Shown: positions 1-10,135 of the stretch, in pieces | Layout: the number at the start of each line of letters is the position of its first letter | How positions within the stretch are numbered: position 1 is the stretch's first letter | Program-made: the position numbers and the translations under genes | The notes under the pieces: generated by a model | The model's database searches: none | The model's input: only the letters and a program-made list of their open reading frames with translations | Told to the model about the DNA's origin: nothing | DNA from: Delphinus delphis | Taxonomy: Eukaryota; Chordata; Mammalia; Artiodactyla; Delphinidae | DNA length: 64,000 nt | Reading direction: 5' to 3' | Assembly (NCBI RefSeq): GCF_949987515.2 | Contig: NC_082695.1 | Location: 85,583,604 to 85,647,603, forward strand

Positions 1-1842
1 CTCACTTTCCAAAAGCCAGGATAAATCCAGAGGCCAAAGAAGTCTCTAATAAACTAGTATAGACTTTGTGGAAGTTCCTGACAGGTTTTTTTTCAGAATT
101 TCAGAGGAGGGGACAAATGTCCTGCTTTGCTCTGGGAGGGTCAGGACTTCCACTGCTTTTCTCACTAACAAAGGAGGAGACTGGCTGTTCAGGTTCCAAT
201 GAAAGGATGTGATCAATGTTGAAATAGGGAAGATTTGGACAGTGTGGACACAGTATGTATACATTTTAGAAAATGATGAATTAGTTGGGTGTGGTTGTTA
301 AGGTGCCCAATACCTGTCAAATCAGTTTTGACCCCAAAGGGCAGAGACAGCCAGCTCCACCCGACGTCACTCCCACCATCCACAGTCCCCGGTTTGCCAC
401 TTCACTGGCCACAGGCCTGGTGACGCGATGCAGTTAATGGATATGGAAATCGCTCTTCCACCGGCAAGTTTGAGATGGCATGACCCAGCCGCGTGGCCGC
501 CAGAGGGATCTGTCTCTACGCCTTGACTGCCTTGGAAAAACTCTTCTGATTAGACCACAGAACTTTCGATTGCAAATCATTTCCATCCATATGCATTGGG
601 GTTGTTGCTATGGACACACTTTCCAGTTGGGCACGAGGGCCGGTGAGGCCCCCAGCAGCCAACTCTAAAATGCCACGCTTTCTAAGCCCCTGACAGAAGG
701 AAAGGAGGTTATTAAAGCATAAACTCTTTGGCACCAAGACAACAGGACCATTTGAAATGAAGTCTCTCCAGAGAAGGGAGCCTCGGTTCACGGGCATTCT
801 TGCCAAGACGGTGCTCCCCGAGCTGGGAGCTGGGCGAAGCTTCTGAGTGTTGGGCTGTGAACAGAGTGTACCAAGTTGCCATTTGAGTTTATTTTCAGTT
901 GTTTTTCGCGTTGGGGGTGAACTGTGAAGGACTTGGGCAACCCACGCCCCCATGCAGGGACCCTTCAGCAGATCTCCCGTCTTGCATGGAAGCAGGCGGT
1001 GAAATGCCAGAGCCAGTGTCCAGAGACTTTTGTCACTACGGTGGATCCCACACCTAACGCTGGCTGACTCAGGCTGCATCCCGACCAGGACCCCTTCTCA
1101 TCTCAGGAGCCGCTTGCGTGCTGGTGGGAAATGGTCCAATAGATCCAGAAGTCGGGGGTGTGGAGAGGAGTATTTTCTCCTCCAGGACGCTCTACCGTCT
1201 GGGCCAGTGATTTGCTTTTCCTCCACAGGCAATGCTCCTAGCGCTTAAAACTACTTTAATGAATCTTTTCTGGGGGAAGGAGATGTTTTGCAAGTGTGAC
1301 AGGCACTCATGAGATAGATAATGGATTGATAGTGAGCGTGTAAGGGAGCCCAGCGTGCCGGTCGCGGGCGAGGCAGGAGTGTGGGAAGCATAATTCGGGT
1401 AAGATCCAGCCCTCCAGGACAAAAAATGAAAGAGGCGTTTAATTGGAACACTCGGCAATCAGAAAACCAAGACAGAGGTTAAATTGTTTTGAGCAAGAGA
1501 AATTAATACATTAAAGGTTACATTTCCAACTGTGAGGCAGTGAGCTGGGCTCTTCCGTGGTGTCAGAATTACATAAGGCAGGAGAAATGGCTCTGAAATG
1601 ATTGTGGAATCATTAACAAAAGGCAAGGCAGAGTAAGACACTTCCCAGCAGGAGGGTGCAAAGAAGAATAAAGACATGGAGAGAGCTCATTAAGAATGAA
1701 TTGCAGACCATAAACATTTGAAACCACTAAGTGTGGAGTTCTATCTGTTATCTAATGACTCAGAAATTATAAAACTAGCAATGACTTTCAGAAAAGGAGT
1801 TGACTTTGCAGGAGGTTGTTTGCCATTACACATGCAGAAAGG
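1..1842. other. unique sequence, no gene or repeat recognised
   Basis: I see no convincing exon, RNA gene or named repeat in this stretch. Open frames up to 187 codons (minus strand, 516-1079) overlap frames on the other strand and show no motif I recognise, so I treat them as chance. The part from about 1459 to 1720 is AT-rich. Confidence 0.5.
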
Positions 1843-1866
1843 TTTTTTTTTTTTTTTTTTTTTTTT
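1843..1866. repeat. poly-T tract (24 nt)
   Basis: An uninterrupted run of 24 T. No SINE or L1 body abuts it on either side, so it looks like an isolated homopolymer or the remnant tail of a lost retroposon. Confidence 0.9.
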
Positions 1867-3180
1867 AAGTGGGGAAGAAAACTCTCATCTTTGTAAATCA
1901 GCACGATTTAAGCAACTTCAGCTATCCTCTGACAGATTTTTCTTCTGTATAATTACACATTGTCTCAGATTTAGTTATAAGGATATTGAAATGAACGTGC
2001 TAGGCCGGGGAGGGGAAGCCATGGGCGGTGGGGGGGTCGGGAGAGACGGAAGTCCACACCTTGCCATCTAACTGCAAATTGACTCATCGCTTTGTCTTCA
2101 GGAAGATCTAGAAAGCTTCATGGAGAAAGCCCTGCCACTAAACCCTCCAGAGTGGACTCAGGCTTTGTTGTGATGGAGGGAGATTCCATTTGTATGTTGT
2201 TAATTGCATGGCTTGCTAGACAGTCGGGCTCAATGAAAGGAGATAATCCGTCTTTGGTTTTGCGCTCCCATCCCCCGTGCACACCCTCCTCTCGGTGAGA
2301 AAAAGGGACACCTGGAATTGAATGATTTAAAACTCCATACTCTTTAATCTTTCAGAATATTGGGTGCTGTACTTCCCAATGCCCTTTACTAGCTGATGTA
2401 CCCACGGTAAACATGGTAGAGAAGCATCAGGCCATATGACTGGGCATCGCACCCAGTCCTCGAAAGTGCTTCTTGGGAAAATAGATGAAGCTCCAGTAAT
2501 GGGTAGTCCTTCCGGAAAGAGCAGAGTTCAGAGCAGCTGGGGGTCCTTGGAGCAGAGGACGGAATGCTCCTAATGGCTTCTAGAAGCCAAGGGTTTCACT
2601 GGGCAGTGTGACGTCCAGTGGGCTCTATTACTCAGAGGGGAGGCGTGTTTGTAGACAGCTCATGGTGATAACTAGCACCATTTCATCCTTCAAGTGTCCC
2701 CGAAGAAATGCAGAAGTTGACGAAGCCCGTCTGACCCTCTCTAAATGCCTCCTGGGCAGTCGCTGTTTATCTTTCACGGCAGAGCAGGGCGACGCCAGCC
2801 TTCTCGTCTTTCCTGAGCAACCAACTCGAGGGAACAGGATTAAAATGAACCACGAATCATTTGAATAACTATTATTACTAAGAAAAATTCACAAGTGTGG
2901 CTGTGCATCACAAGAATACGTTACCAAAGGACATTGAGAGGGTTCCTTGGGGAAGCTCCTCGCCTGTCTTCCAAACTTATGATTCTAAGATGAAACATCC
3001 TCGTAGCTTATGAAGAAAGGAAACTCCATCCTGTTCCTACTCGATGTTAGCGTCCGTGGTCAGCCACGTCCTGTTGAGACAGGGGGTCTCTTCAGTTGAC
3101 TGGTGCTCCGGCATCCAGTGAGCTTCTAAGTGGAGGTTCCAGGTAGCACACTCAATACGCTCAGTGATTACTGGGGTACA
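1867..3180. other. unique sequence
   Basis: No gene or recognisable interspersed repeat. It contains the G-rich motif at 2007-2036, listed separately. Short frames here have no recognisable domain. Confidence 0.45.
2007..2036 (+). other. potential G-quadruplex motif
   Basis: Four G-runs (2007-2010, 2012-2015, 2023-2025, 2030-2036) are separated by loops of 1, 7 and 4 nt. This satisfies the classical G3+N1-7 pattern. Folding and function are inference. Confidence 0.6.
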
Positions 3181-3275
3181 GGAGGATTTTACATATATAA
3201 TATAGACAGATAATATATATGTTATGTATGTATTTTTTCTTTTTTCTTTTAAGAAGAAAGAAAGGAAGTTTTAGG
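3181..3275. repeat. low-complexity AT and polypyrimidine tract
   Basis: Alternating TA/TG-rich sequence runs into a T/C tract and then an AAG-rich tract. It is low complexity with no coding potential. Confidence 0.7.
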
Positions 3276-3873
3276 AGCATCACCGCTCAGGTTGGTGTTC
3301 ACGTCTCCTCTTTCTGGTGTGTTAGCTGATCCATCATGTGTCTCTCACAGTCTGCGCAGTGGGTCTAGGGCGGGATGCAGCTCTACAAATCAGCAAATGG
3401 GCAAATCGGTGGTGACACTTAGAGCCCTACAGTTCACACGTGGCCAGCTAAGAGGCTTTCCGAGTCATATTTTCTGGTCTTAACTAGGGTGACTCTCCCA
3501 AAACAAGATTCTCACAAAGAAACTGCAGATTGAAGGTAACGCTGACAATGTAAGAACAAGGTGACAAGAAAGCCCTCACCTTGACATTTCAATCCTTCTT
3601 GGGAGCGATGCTGTGCCGCGATCAAGGGCTAATGTGACAAAAAGCTGACCAGAATCCCCAAAATGATAGAGAGTAGGAGTGGGAACATGTATGTATTCAC
3701 AACCACTACCCTTAAGAATGAAGGTTGTCCTAAATGCTAATTATATACAGTATACCTTTGGGAAGGATCATCTTTCAATGATGATGACAAATATAACCAA
3801 AAGCAGGTTATACATGAAAAAGAACCTGGATTTTGAGCTGTTCCTTAAATTGTATCACAGTGGCTTAAATGGG
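3276..3873. other. unique sequence
   Basis: Nothing recognised between the low-complexity tract and the hAT transposon. Confidence 0.4.
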
Positions 3874-5223
3874 CAGTTCTCAAACTTTCTGGTCCCAAGA
3901 CCTCTTTAGACTCTTAAAATTTATTGGCAAACTCCGAGAGCTTTTGTTTATGTGAGATATATCTACTGGTATTTACCATATTAGAAATTAAAACTGAGAA
4001 AATCAGAAATATTTCTTTATTAATTCATTTGAACACGACATCTATAAACACATGCTGTTTATTTTATGTTTACATAAATAAAATATTTTGGATAAAACAG
4101 CTATATTTTCCAACACAAAAAATTTGTGAAAAGAGTGGCATTATTCATATAATACATGTCTGGATTTTCTTATTTGCTTCTGCATTTGATCTATTGTGAT
4201 ACGTTGTTTTTGTTGAAAGATGTGCAGAAGACCCTTCCTCATGCAAATAGGTAGTTGAAAAAGGGAGAAATATTTTAGTAGACTTTCAGATAACTGTAGA
4301 TATTTTTTGATACTACACCAAAACTCCACAAGTGGTTGTTTCTTAAGAGTTAATAGTGATTTAGAATCTGAAACATACCGATGAATTTTTATACCCTGTA
4401 ATATTAAAGCCCATTAGTCTCTCTTGCACATGGAATAATTTTTTTTTATCTGTGCATAATTTTGTAACATTTTGCATTGGTTTGAAATTATTGGTCTGCT
4501 GAGCTCTGCAGATCTTGACACCTTTCATTACATACAATCAAAATGTCTTTGTTAATATCACCCAATCTCGACAGCAAAGCCTTTGAAGTTTTGGGGAAGC
4601 TGTCAAGCTCGTGGTGATAGACAGTGTTTTTCAAAATTCTTATCTTCGCTGAAAAGATTGAATTTTATCCTTGGTAGCAAATACTGTTAGTCTCTTTCCC
4701 CTATAGTTACAGGCTTACTCTGTTTCTGAGAAAACTCTGCCAACTACCCACATGCGAGTAACCATAGTTTGTCTCTCAGTCATTCTTTCGAGGAAAAGTG
4801 GTGTTTTGTGGAAAAAGCTCCGACAGTCCCACAAATGCTTTTCCTGCAGATCACCACCTTCCTTTGATGCGCTGCTCACATGGTTTATGTGCAATTTCTG
4901 TTTCCTCATCACACATGTTTGAGGATCTAGATTTAATAAAATAATAATTCTTGCCACTTTATCAAGGAAGTGAAACTGGCTTTTTTTTGGTAAGGTGGGT
5001 AAAAAATAAGGCAGTAAAAAATACAATGACTCCTGATAAGGTTGTGTGTAAGACGTTCACCGTTTTGTTTACTATTAATTTCATGCCATCAAAGCAAATG
5101 TCAACACACTGGAAAAGGCAAAGAACAACCATAATTAGGATGAAAGTAATTTTGACCTCATGGATTGAATGTCCAAGTCTTGGGGTCCCTAACTGACAAT
5201 GAACCGTACTTTGATAAACACTG
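3874..5223 (-). mobile_element. decayed hAT-type DNA transposon with transposase remnant
   Basis: The left end reads CAGTTCTCAAACTT. The reverse complement of the right end reads CAGTGTTTATCAAAG. This is a degenerate hAT-like terminal inverted repeat. Between the ends lies about 1.35 kb of AT-rich sequence that I recognise as the mammalian hAT family whose ends read 'TTCTCAAACTTTTTGGTCTC'. It is probably of the hAT-Tip100 group (Arthur-like), but the subfamily is uncertain. A minus-strand frame near 4141-4380 encodes a match to the C-terminal dimerisation region of hAT transposases. Homopolymer slippage and stops elsewhere show the gene is dead. No clear 8-bp target duplication survives at the ends I chose. 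Confidence 0.75.
4141..4383 (-). pseudogene. hAT transposase C-terminal remnant
   Basis: Read on the minus strand, the frame gives LKKQPLVEFWCSIKKYLQLS and then QKQRITIDQMQKQIR. This is the order seen in the dimerisation block of hAT transposases: a 'PL.EFW.SI..' start, a Leu-rich stretch, then a block in which the family usually has an Arg/Leu-rich ending. The conserved Cys-Glu-Ser/Ala-Gly-Phe-type motif has become CMRKG. The frame continues upstream through 4329, where a GTG rather than an ATG occurs, so no start codon is implied. In the living family this domain mediates transposase dimerisation and strand exchange; here it is a fossil. The upstream catalytic region is not readable as one frame. 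Confidence 0.7.
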
Positions 5224-5740
5224 GTTTACGGCAAGATTTTCAAAGTTAGTGAGGCATATTCAATCACATTGCTTAATGTAAAAAAATTTAAGAAAAAATA
5301 AATCAATTACTTTCAAATTTGAGGTATAATAAATAAAATAATTAAAAATATTGTTTATGTAGTCTTATTTTAATTCTTATTTCTTGTAGATCACAATGGA
5401 AGCAGTATTAGTGTAGTGGCACAGGTCTATAATTTATAAATAAATAATTATACTTACATGGGGTCTGTGAGTGCAGATTTTTAAAGGTATATATATTTTC
5501 CTGATAAACGTTCATAAGAAAATAACTTGGACCCCGCAGATTTGAGCCACGAAGGGAGTCTATATATGACCCCCCTGGGAGCCTCTAGGAACATCCTGCT
5601 TCTAGGTGAAGGGAGGGTTTGGGATTAGTGAGGGTGGAATAGGACGCTCCCTAGGGAAGGGCACTAACTGGGCTCCTTGGAGAGCAGCACCACGCTGGGA
5701 ATAGAGCCTGTGACTGCGGCTTCCGCCTTGCTTTCCTCAG
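5224..5740. other. AT-rich sequence, no gene
   Basis: Very AT-rich from 5270 to 5520, and possibly a further decayed transposon fragment, but I cannot name a family. From 5570 the composition rises towards GC. Confidence 0.4.
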
Positions 5741-5960
5741 GCTGGAAACCTGGGCACTCCCCTCCCTCCCTCCCTCCACATCAGCTGTTTACAGTCCTGG
5801 ATCCCCCACTCTGCGCCCTTCCACCCCTCCTGTCTCCTCTATCCCGGGTCAGACCCTCCTCCAACCGCCCTCCTGCTTCCCCACAGCTGCACGCCTGTGT
5901 CCTTGTGCACGGCACCAGTGCGAACTCCCCAGCACTGGACATTCATCTTGCCTGTAAGAG
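5741..5960 (+). repeat. possible L2 LINE fragment
   Basis: Pyrimidine-rich sequence starting with 'GGCTGGAAACCTGGGCACTC' resembles the L2 region encoding the late ORF2 segment. It includes a short CCTC repeat at 5761-5776. Divergence is high, so the call is tentative. Confidence 0.4.
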
Positions 5961-6049
5961 TCTTTGATGTTCCTGTGAACTTCAGGGTAGATTCCAGATC
6001 CCTAGCTCAGCACCCACACCCGTGACTTGGCCACCGCCTTTCTTCTTGG
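5961..6049. other. unique spacer
   Basis: Short stretch with nothing recognised before the MER5A element. Confidence 0.4.
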
Positions 6050-6162
6050 CCTGCTCTGTCCAATATGGCAGCCGCTAGCCACATGTGGCTTTATAATTTT
6101 AAAGTTAAATACATATCAATTAAGTCAAATTAAAAATCAGCCCCTCAGTCACACTAGCCACC

Positions 6163-6376
6163 TTTTTTTTTTTTTTTTTTTTTTGCGGTACGCGGGCCTC
6201 TAACTGTTGTGGCCTCTCCCGTTGCGGAGCACAGGCTCCGGACGCGCAGGCTCAGCGGCCATGGCTCACGGGCCCAGCCGCTCCGCGGCATGTGAGATCC
6301 TCCCGGACCGGGGCACGAACCCGTGTCCCCTGCATCGGCAGGCGGACTCTCAATCACTGCGCCACCAGGGAAGCCC
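6163..6376 (-). mobile_element. CHR-type tRNA-derived SINE, short form
   Basis: Reading the minus strand from 6376, a tRNA-like head 'GGGCTTCCCTGGTGGCGCAG' is followed by a B-box-like GGGTTCGTGCC (reverse complement at 6312-6322) and a short body. It ends in an A-tail, seen as T at 6163-6184. The A box lies at 6353-6364. A perfect 15-bp target duplication, CACTAGCCACCTTTT, flanks it at 6152-6166 and 6376-6390. Intact duplications and low divergence indicate a fairly young L1-mobilised insertion. It is transcribed, if at all, by RNA polymerase III and encodes no protein. Confidence 0.95.
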
Positions 6377-6463
6377 ACTAGCCACCTTTTAAGTGCCCAA
6401 TAGCCACATTTGGCTAGAGGCTACCACGTTGGACAGCAAGATTATAGATCATTTCTATGGTCT

Positions 6464-6484
6464 ATAATTCTATTATAGAATTAT
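6464..6484. repeat. perfect 21-nt palindrome inside MER5A
   Basis: Two 10-nt arms, ATAATTCTAT and ATAGAATTAT, flank a single central T. A related imperfect copy follows at 6485-6506. Confidence 0.85.
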
Positions 6485-6519
6485 GATTCTATAATAGAAA
6501 GTTCTATCGGGCAGTGCTG

Positions 6520-7635
6520 CAATATTACATTTTCTAACTAGTGGCTGTTGATTTTACATCTCTCACTCTAAAATAAAAGACTTTCATCCCAATGCCTTGA
6601 TATAGAAAAATAATAATGATATTAATGTTAACAAGGCATAACCACTCTAACAGTCAGAAAACTACACAAGGGCCCCATTGGCAGAGCGTATGTGAGACAC
6701 CATCAGAGCGAGAGGGAGGGCTCATCCCGGGACCAGGCTGCTAGCACTTCTGTTCTGTCCAACAAGGGTCATCTGTCTGGACGGGGCAGCCGAATGGGGG
6801 GAAGGGGTAGGCCTGCCACTCTGAGTGGTGCTGTCATGGAGACAGGACCGCTCATTAGCTGGGCTTGAAGTAAGAGGAAGAACCATCTTCGTGTCTATTC
6901 TGCTGCTGCCTCTGTGTGTGGCTGCAGCCAGAACGGGCATTTAAGGGCCTTTTGGGGGAAATATTTGACGGCAGTTTGTAGGGCCTGTCACCACTGATGG
7001 GCTGTCTTTTCCTTGGAAGCGATACAACATTTCTTTTTCAGTTGAGTTGCCCCATCCTCAGTGGGCTTTAGCCCACCTCTGCCAGCACGTCCAGCGCTGT
7101 CATGATGATGCCAAGGTGGCGGACTGTGTGCCCTGGGACCTCGTTATTCATGACCTTGCATTTAGACTTAAACACAGCCGTAAGCTACCGCGTATAAAGT
7201 TCGCCCAGAGGCTGATTGTGAAGCCCAGGGTTCGCGGGTGGATGACCCACAGCAGGAAGCCATGGCTTCAAAGGCCTCTCCCTTGGTCTAGAACTTCTTC
7301 CTACGCCCACGCCAGGCACTGAATGTCTGGCCAAAATGTGCACTGGCTTTTTGGTTCCGTTTTCCAGTTCCTTGGATCGGAAGGCATCGTTTGACTGCAT
7401 CCTGCCAAGGTAGTAGAAGTCAGGGACAGCTTTCAAGTCTTCCGTGCCAGCAAAGACTCGGTGGTGAGGAGGGCTTCCCTGGATCTGAATTAACCGCGAC
7501 CCAGGTTTTCAGGATGATTAATAACCTGCCGCACGGCGCTCCTGCGGAATGTGACTCACGGTCTCCAGGAGGATGCTCTGGTTGGGGGTAAGGTGTCTCG
7601 GGGTTAGGAGCACAGCCTGGTGCCAACTCTGGACC
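6520..7635. other. unique sequence
   Basis: No gene or named repeat recognised. A plus-strand frame at 7047-7322 (91 codons) has no familiar motif and is opposed by a minus-strand frame, so I do not call it. Confidence 0.4.
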
Positions 7636-7790
7636 ATAGGATGCCGGAGATTGGAGAGATATCAAAGGTCATTGACTCCAATATCTACTTTTGTCGACAA
7701 TGAAGGAACCCTGGCTAAGTGGAGGGACTTCCCCACGGGGAGAGCGCCAGGTTCTCTCGACTTCCGGTGTTGTGCTCTCCACGTGGAACT
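7636..7790. repeat. ancient mammalian interspersed repeat, family unresolved
   Basis: 'GACCATAGGATGCCGGAGAT' followed by 'AAAGGTCATTGACTCCAA' and 'AGTGGAGGGACTTCCCCA' resembles the widespread block in which a phrase like 'aaggtcatctagtccaa' precedes 'aagtgacttgccca'. This block occurs in old L3/MIR-like repeats. Divergence prevents a finer call. Confidence 0.45.
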
Positions 7791-8402
7791 CGCTGCTTTG
7801 ACATTCAATCCAGGGTTGTTGGTTGTGGTTGTTGGGGACGTTCAGTTAACGTGTGTCTCCCCAGCTGAGCTGCTTCATGACGAGAGAGACCTTCTCCTGT
7901 TTTCGTTTTGTTTTTTGTAGTCTCAAGAAATTTAAGCTTTAGGGAAGATGAAACTAACATATGAAATCCATAAAGGGTAATCATATACTAGGCCGTGTGT
8001 CAAGTAGAATGGGAATTCAGAGAAAGGAGACATTGGTATGGTCTCAGATAATTGAAAAAATCTTCATAGAATTGGAGTTTTCTCTTAGCAAGTAGAAGAA
8101 AGAGGGAAAATATTCTGGGTGAGGGGATGCCTGCACCGCAACTTGAGGAGGGGATGGGAAGTCGGCTTGCGGGGTTGGAAGAAGGATGCGCCTTGGGAGG
8201 TTGTGGGCAACGCGGTTGGAAGGATGGGGTGGGCCCAGTTCTTAGATGCCATGAAACCCCCGCTGAGGCATCTGTGCCATTTCAGTAGGTTCAGGGGAAC
8301 TTTGGCGCTGGAAAGAGAGTCTGGTGGCCTTTTGCAAGGTGGATGGGACACGGGGCAGGGGACAAGGAATGGGTCAGGGTGTTCTGTAGAGAGGATTCCT
8401 CT
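7791..8402. other. unique sequence
   Basis: Nothing firmly recognised. The segment 7930-8110 is purine-rich and vaguely L2-like, but too weak to name. Confidence 0.4.
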
Positions 8403-8649
8403 GTGGTGAGTGAGGCTGAGAATGTGGAGCCTGTAGGCCCCAGACTTGAGTCCAAATTCCAGCTCCTTCCCTTCCTGGTGATGGGACCTTGCCCAGGGTA
8501 CATTCTCCCACCTGACCTTGGTTTACTCCTCTGTAAAACGGGGATGATCTCATTGCTTCCAAGGACTGATGAAGGACTAGATGTAATAAAATACATGAAA
8601 TGCTTAGTTTGGTGTCTTATGCATGGAAAACACTCAGTCAGTGGCGGCT
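8403..8649 (+). repeat. MIR SINE
   Basis: It keeps the MIR order: a 'GGAGCCTGTAGGCC' head, the core around 'TGGGACCTTGCCCAGG', 'CTCTGTAAAACGGGGATG' and a tail near 'GGAAAACACTCAGTCAGT'. MIR is a tRNA-derived SINE that was active before the placental radiation. This is an almost full-length fossil. Confidence 0.85.
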
Positions 8650-9050
8650 GTATTAGTGTCCTGTTTCTGTCGTAAGAAATGATCGAAAACAGGGTGACTT
8701 AAAACAACAGAAATCTGTGGTCTCATGGTTCTGGAGGCCAGGAGTCTGAAATCAAGGCGTTCCGTTCACAGGCTTGGTTCCTTCTGGAAGTCGAATCTGT
8801 TCCGCCCTCCTCCCAGCCCCTGCTGGTGGTCGGCAAGCCTGGGCCTTCCTTTCCTTGCAACTGCGTCCCTCCAATCCCTGCCTCTGTGGTCACGTGGCCA
8901 GCTTCCCTCTGTGTGCCTCTGTGTTCTCACCTCCTAAGGACACCAGTGACTGCATTTAGAGCTCACCTTCTCCAATATGATCGCATCCTAAGTTAATCAC
9001 CTCTGCAGAGACACTGTTTCCAAATAAGGTCACATTCACAGGTTTGGGGA
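8650..9050 (-). mobile_element. MLT1-type LTR (ERVL-MaLR)
   Basis: On the plus strand the block 'GACTTAAAACAACAGAAATC', then 'TCATGGTTCTGGAGGCCAGG' and later 'CTCCTAAGGACACCAGTGAC' and 'CAAATAAGGTCACATTCACA' are the reverse complement of an MLT1 LTR. It is non-coding, with no internal retroviral sequence nearby, so it is a solo or fragmentary LTR. It lies directly between two MIR copies. Confidence 0.85.
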
Positions 9051-9290
9051 CGAGGCCTCTGGAGCTGGGCTGCCTGGGCTCAGGTCAGGGCTGCATCCCT
9101 TGCTAAGTCTGTGCCCTGGATGAATTACTTTCCCAGCTGTGCTCTGTAACAGGGGTAACAGAAGCTCCTCCGCAGAAATTATTGTGAGGACGAGCGAGTG
9201 AATACAGGTGGCACCCTGGTCCCGGGGCCGGGCATCGGGCAGCTTGCTAGTAGGCGCTGCATCGTCGATGCAGTCATGGTTACCACCCTT
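9051..9290 (+). repeat. MIR SINE
   Basis: 'CTCTGGAGCTGGGCTGCCTG' matches the MIR head. 'CTGTAACAGGGGTAACAG' and 'ATTATTGTGAGGACGAGCGA' match the core and 3' region in the right order. This is a second near-complete MIR just after the MLT1 LTR. Confidence 0.8.
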
Positions 9291-10009
9291 AGTCCTATGC
9301 ACCGTGCCCCTGCACGGTGTGGGCATAAAGACCCTTGACATTGCGATTCAGGGCCCCAAGAGGCCCCTCAAGGTGGGACTTGAGAGACAGCAGTTTCCTG
9401 CAAAAGGTAAGAGTTCAGGAAGAGCCCCTATGACGCGGGGCCCTGGTGGAGGGGCTGAGAGGGGTGGAGCAGCTGGAGGGCGAGGACCGGCGGTGAGTCC
9501 AGGAGCGGCGGCCGGGCACCAAGGGTGATGCCGAGGGCACCTGAGGCCCGTCAGGATGCAGAGTCACCTGAACCTGGGGTGCCTTTGTGCTCATCTCTGC
9601 AGGATTTCTGTCTGTTCTCAAAGGGCGGTGCAGCATGTGGTGATTTCTTGCGTTTCTCTGAGACCACGGGGCCGTCCTGGCGAGCGGCAGCTCCTCGGCC
9701 GCTTGGCAGTGCCGTCCCCCAGGGAATCTGCAGCTCGGATCTCCCCAGAGGCCGAGGGTGTGGGTCTGGGGAGAGGGACTGCCCAGGATGGCACTGTTTC
9801 AGCTGTGGCGACAGGTCCCCAGATCGTGCCGTGAGAAGGGGACTGCAAGGCAGGTGGCATTTCCTGGGAAGAGAGAGACTTCCCATGGCCATGTCCCCGT
9901 GTCCTGTCTGGTGTGAGCATAGAAATGTGACAAGGGGATGAACGCGGCTACACTGGGAACAGAGCCTTGGTGACATCCTACCCCCATTATTTCCTGGGTG
10001 TTGGAGAAC
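9291..10009. other. GC-rich unique sequence
   Basis: GC-rich with scattered CpG. Long open frames on both strands here (138 and 262 codons, the latter running into the TG tract) are what GC-rich and TG-rich DNA gives by chance. No domain is recognisable. Confidence 0.45.
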
Positions 10010-10135
10010 AGTGCTCATGAGTGAGAGTGTGTGAGTGTAGGTGTGTGGGAGCATGTGAGAATAAGTGTGAGTGTGTGTGAATGAGTGTGTGTGAGAATAA
10101 GTATGAATGTGTGAGTGTATGTGACTGCACGCATG
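10010..10135. repeat. degenerate TG/GAGTG-rich simple repeat
   Basis: A run of GTGTGAGTG-like units with interruptions. On the minus strand it would encode a meaningless His/Thr/Ser-rich peptide, which inflates the minus-strand frame crossing it. Confidence 0.9.

Larger units (their letters stand above)
6050..6519 (-). mobile_element. MER5A (hAT-Charlie non-autonomous element), split by a SINE
   Basis: The text 'GTCCAATATGGCAGCC', the block around 'TAGCCACATGTGGC' and the terminal part ending in 'GGGCAGTGCTG' match MER5A, a short internally deleted relative of Charlie hAT transposons. It has no coding capacity. A CHR SINE (6163-6376) sits inside it, so MER5A is the older insertion. The segment 6464-6484 carries a perfect palindrome not expected from the family consensus. 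The strand call is weak because the element is nearly symmetrical. Confidence 0.85.

Noticed and set aside
6312..6364. tRNA gene
   Set aside because: The A and B boxes belong to the tRNA-derived head of a SINE. No cloverleaf with a full acceptor stem is present.
7900..8290. L2-like minus-strand fragment
   Set aside because: Similarity is only in purine-rich composition. No phrase is specific enough.
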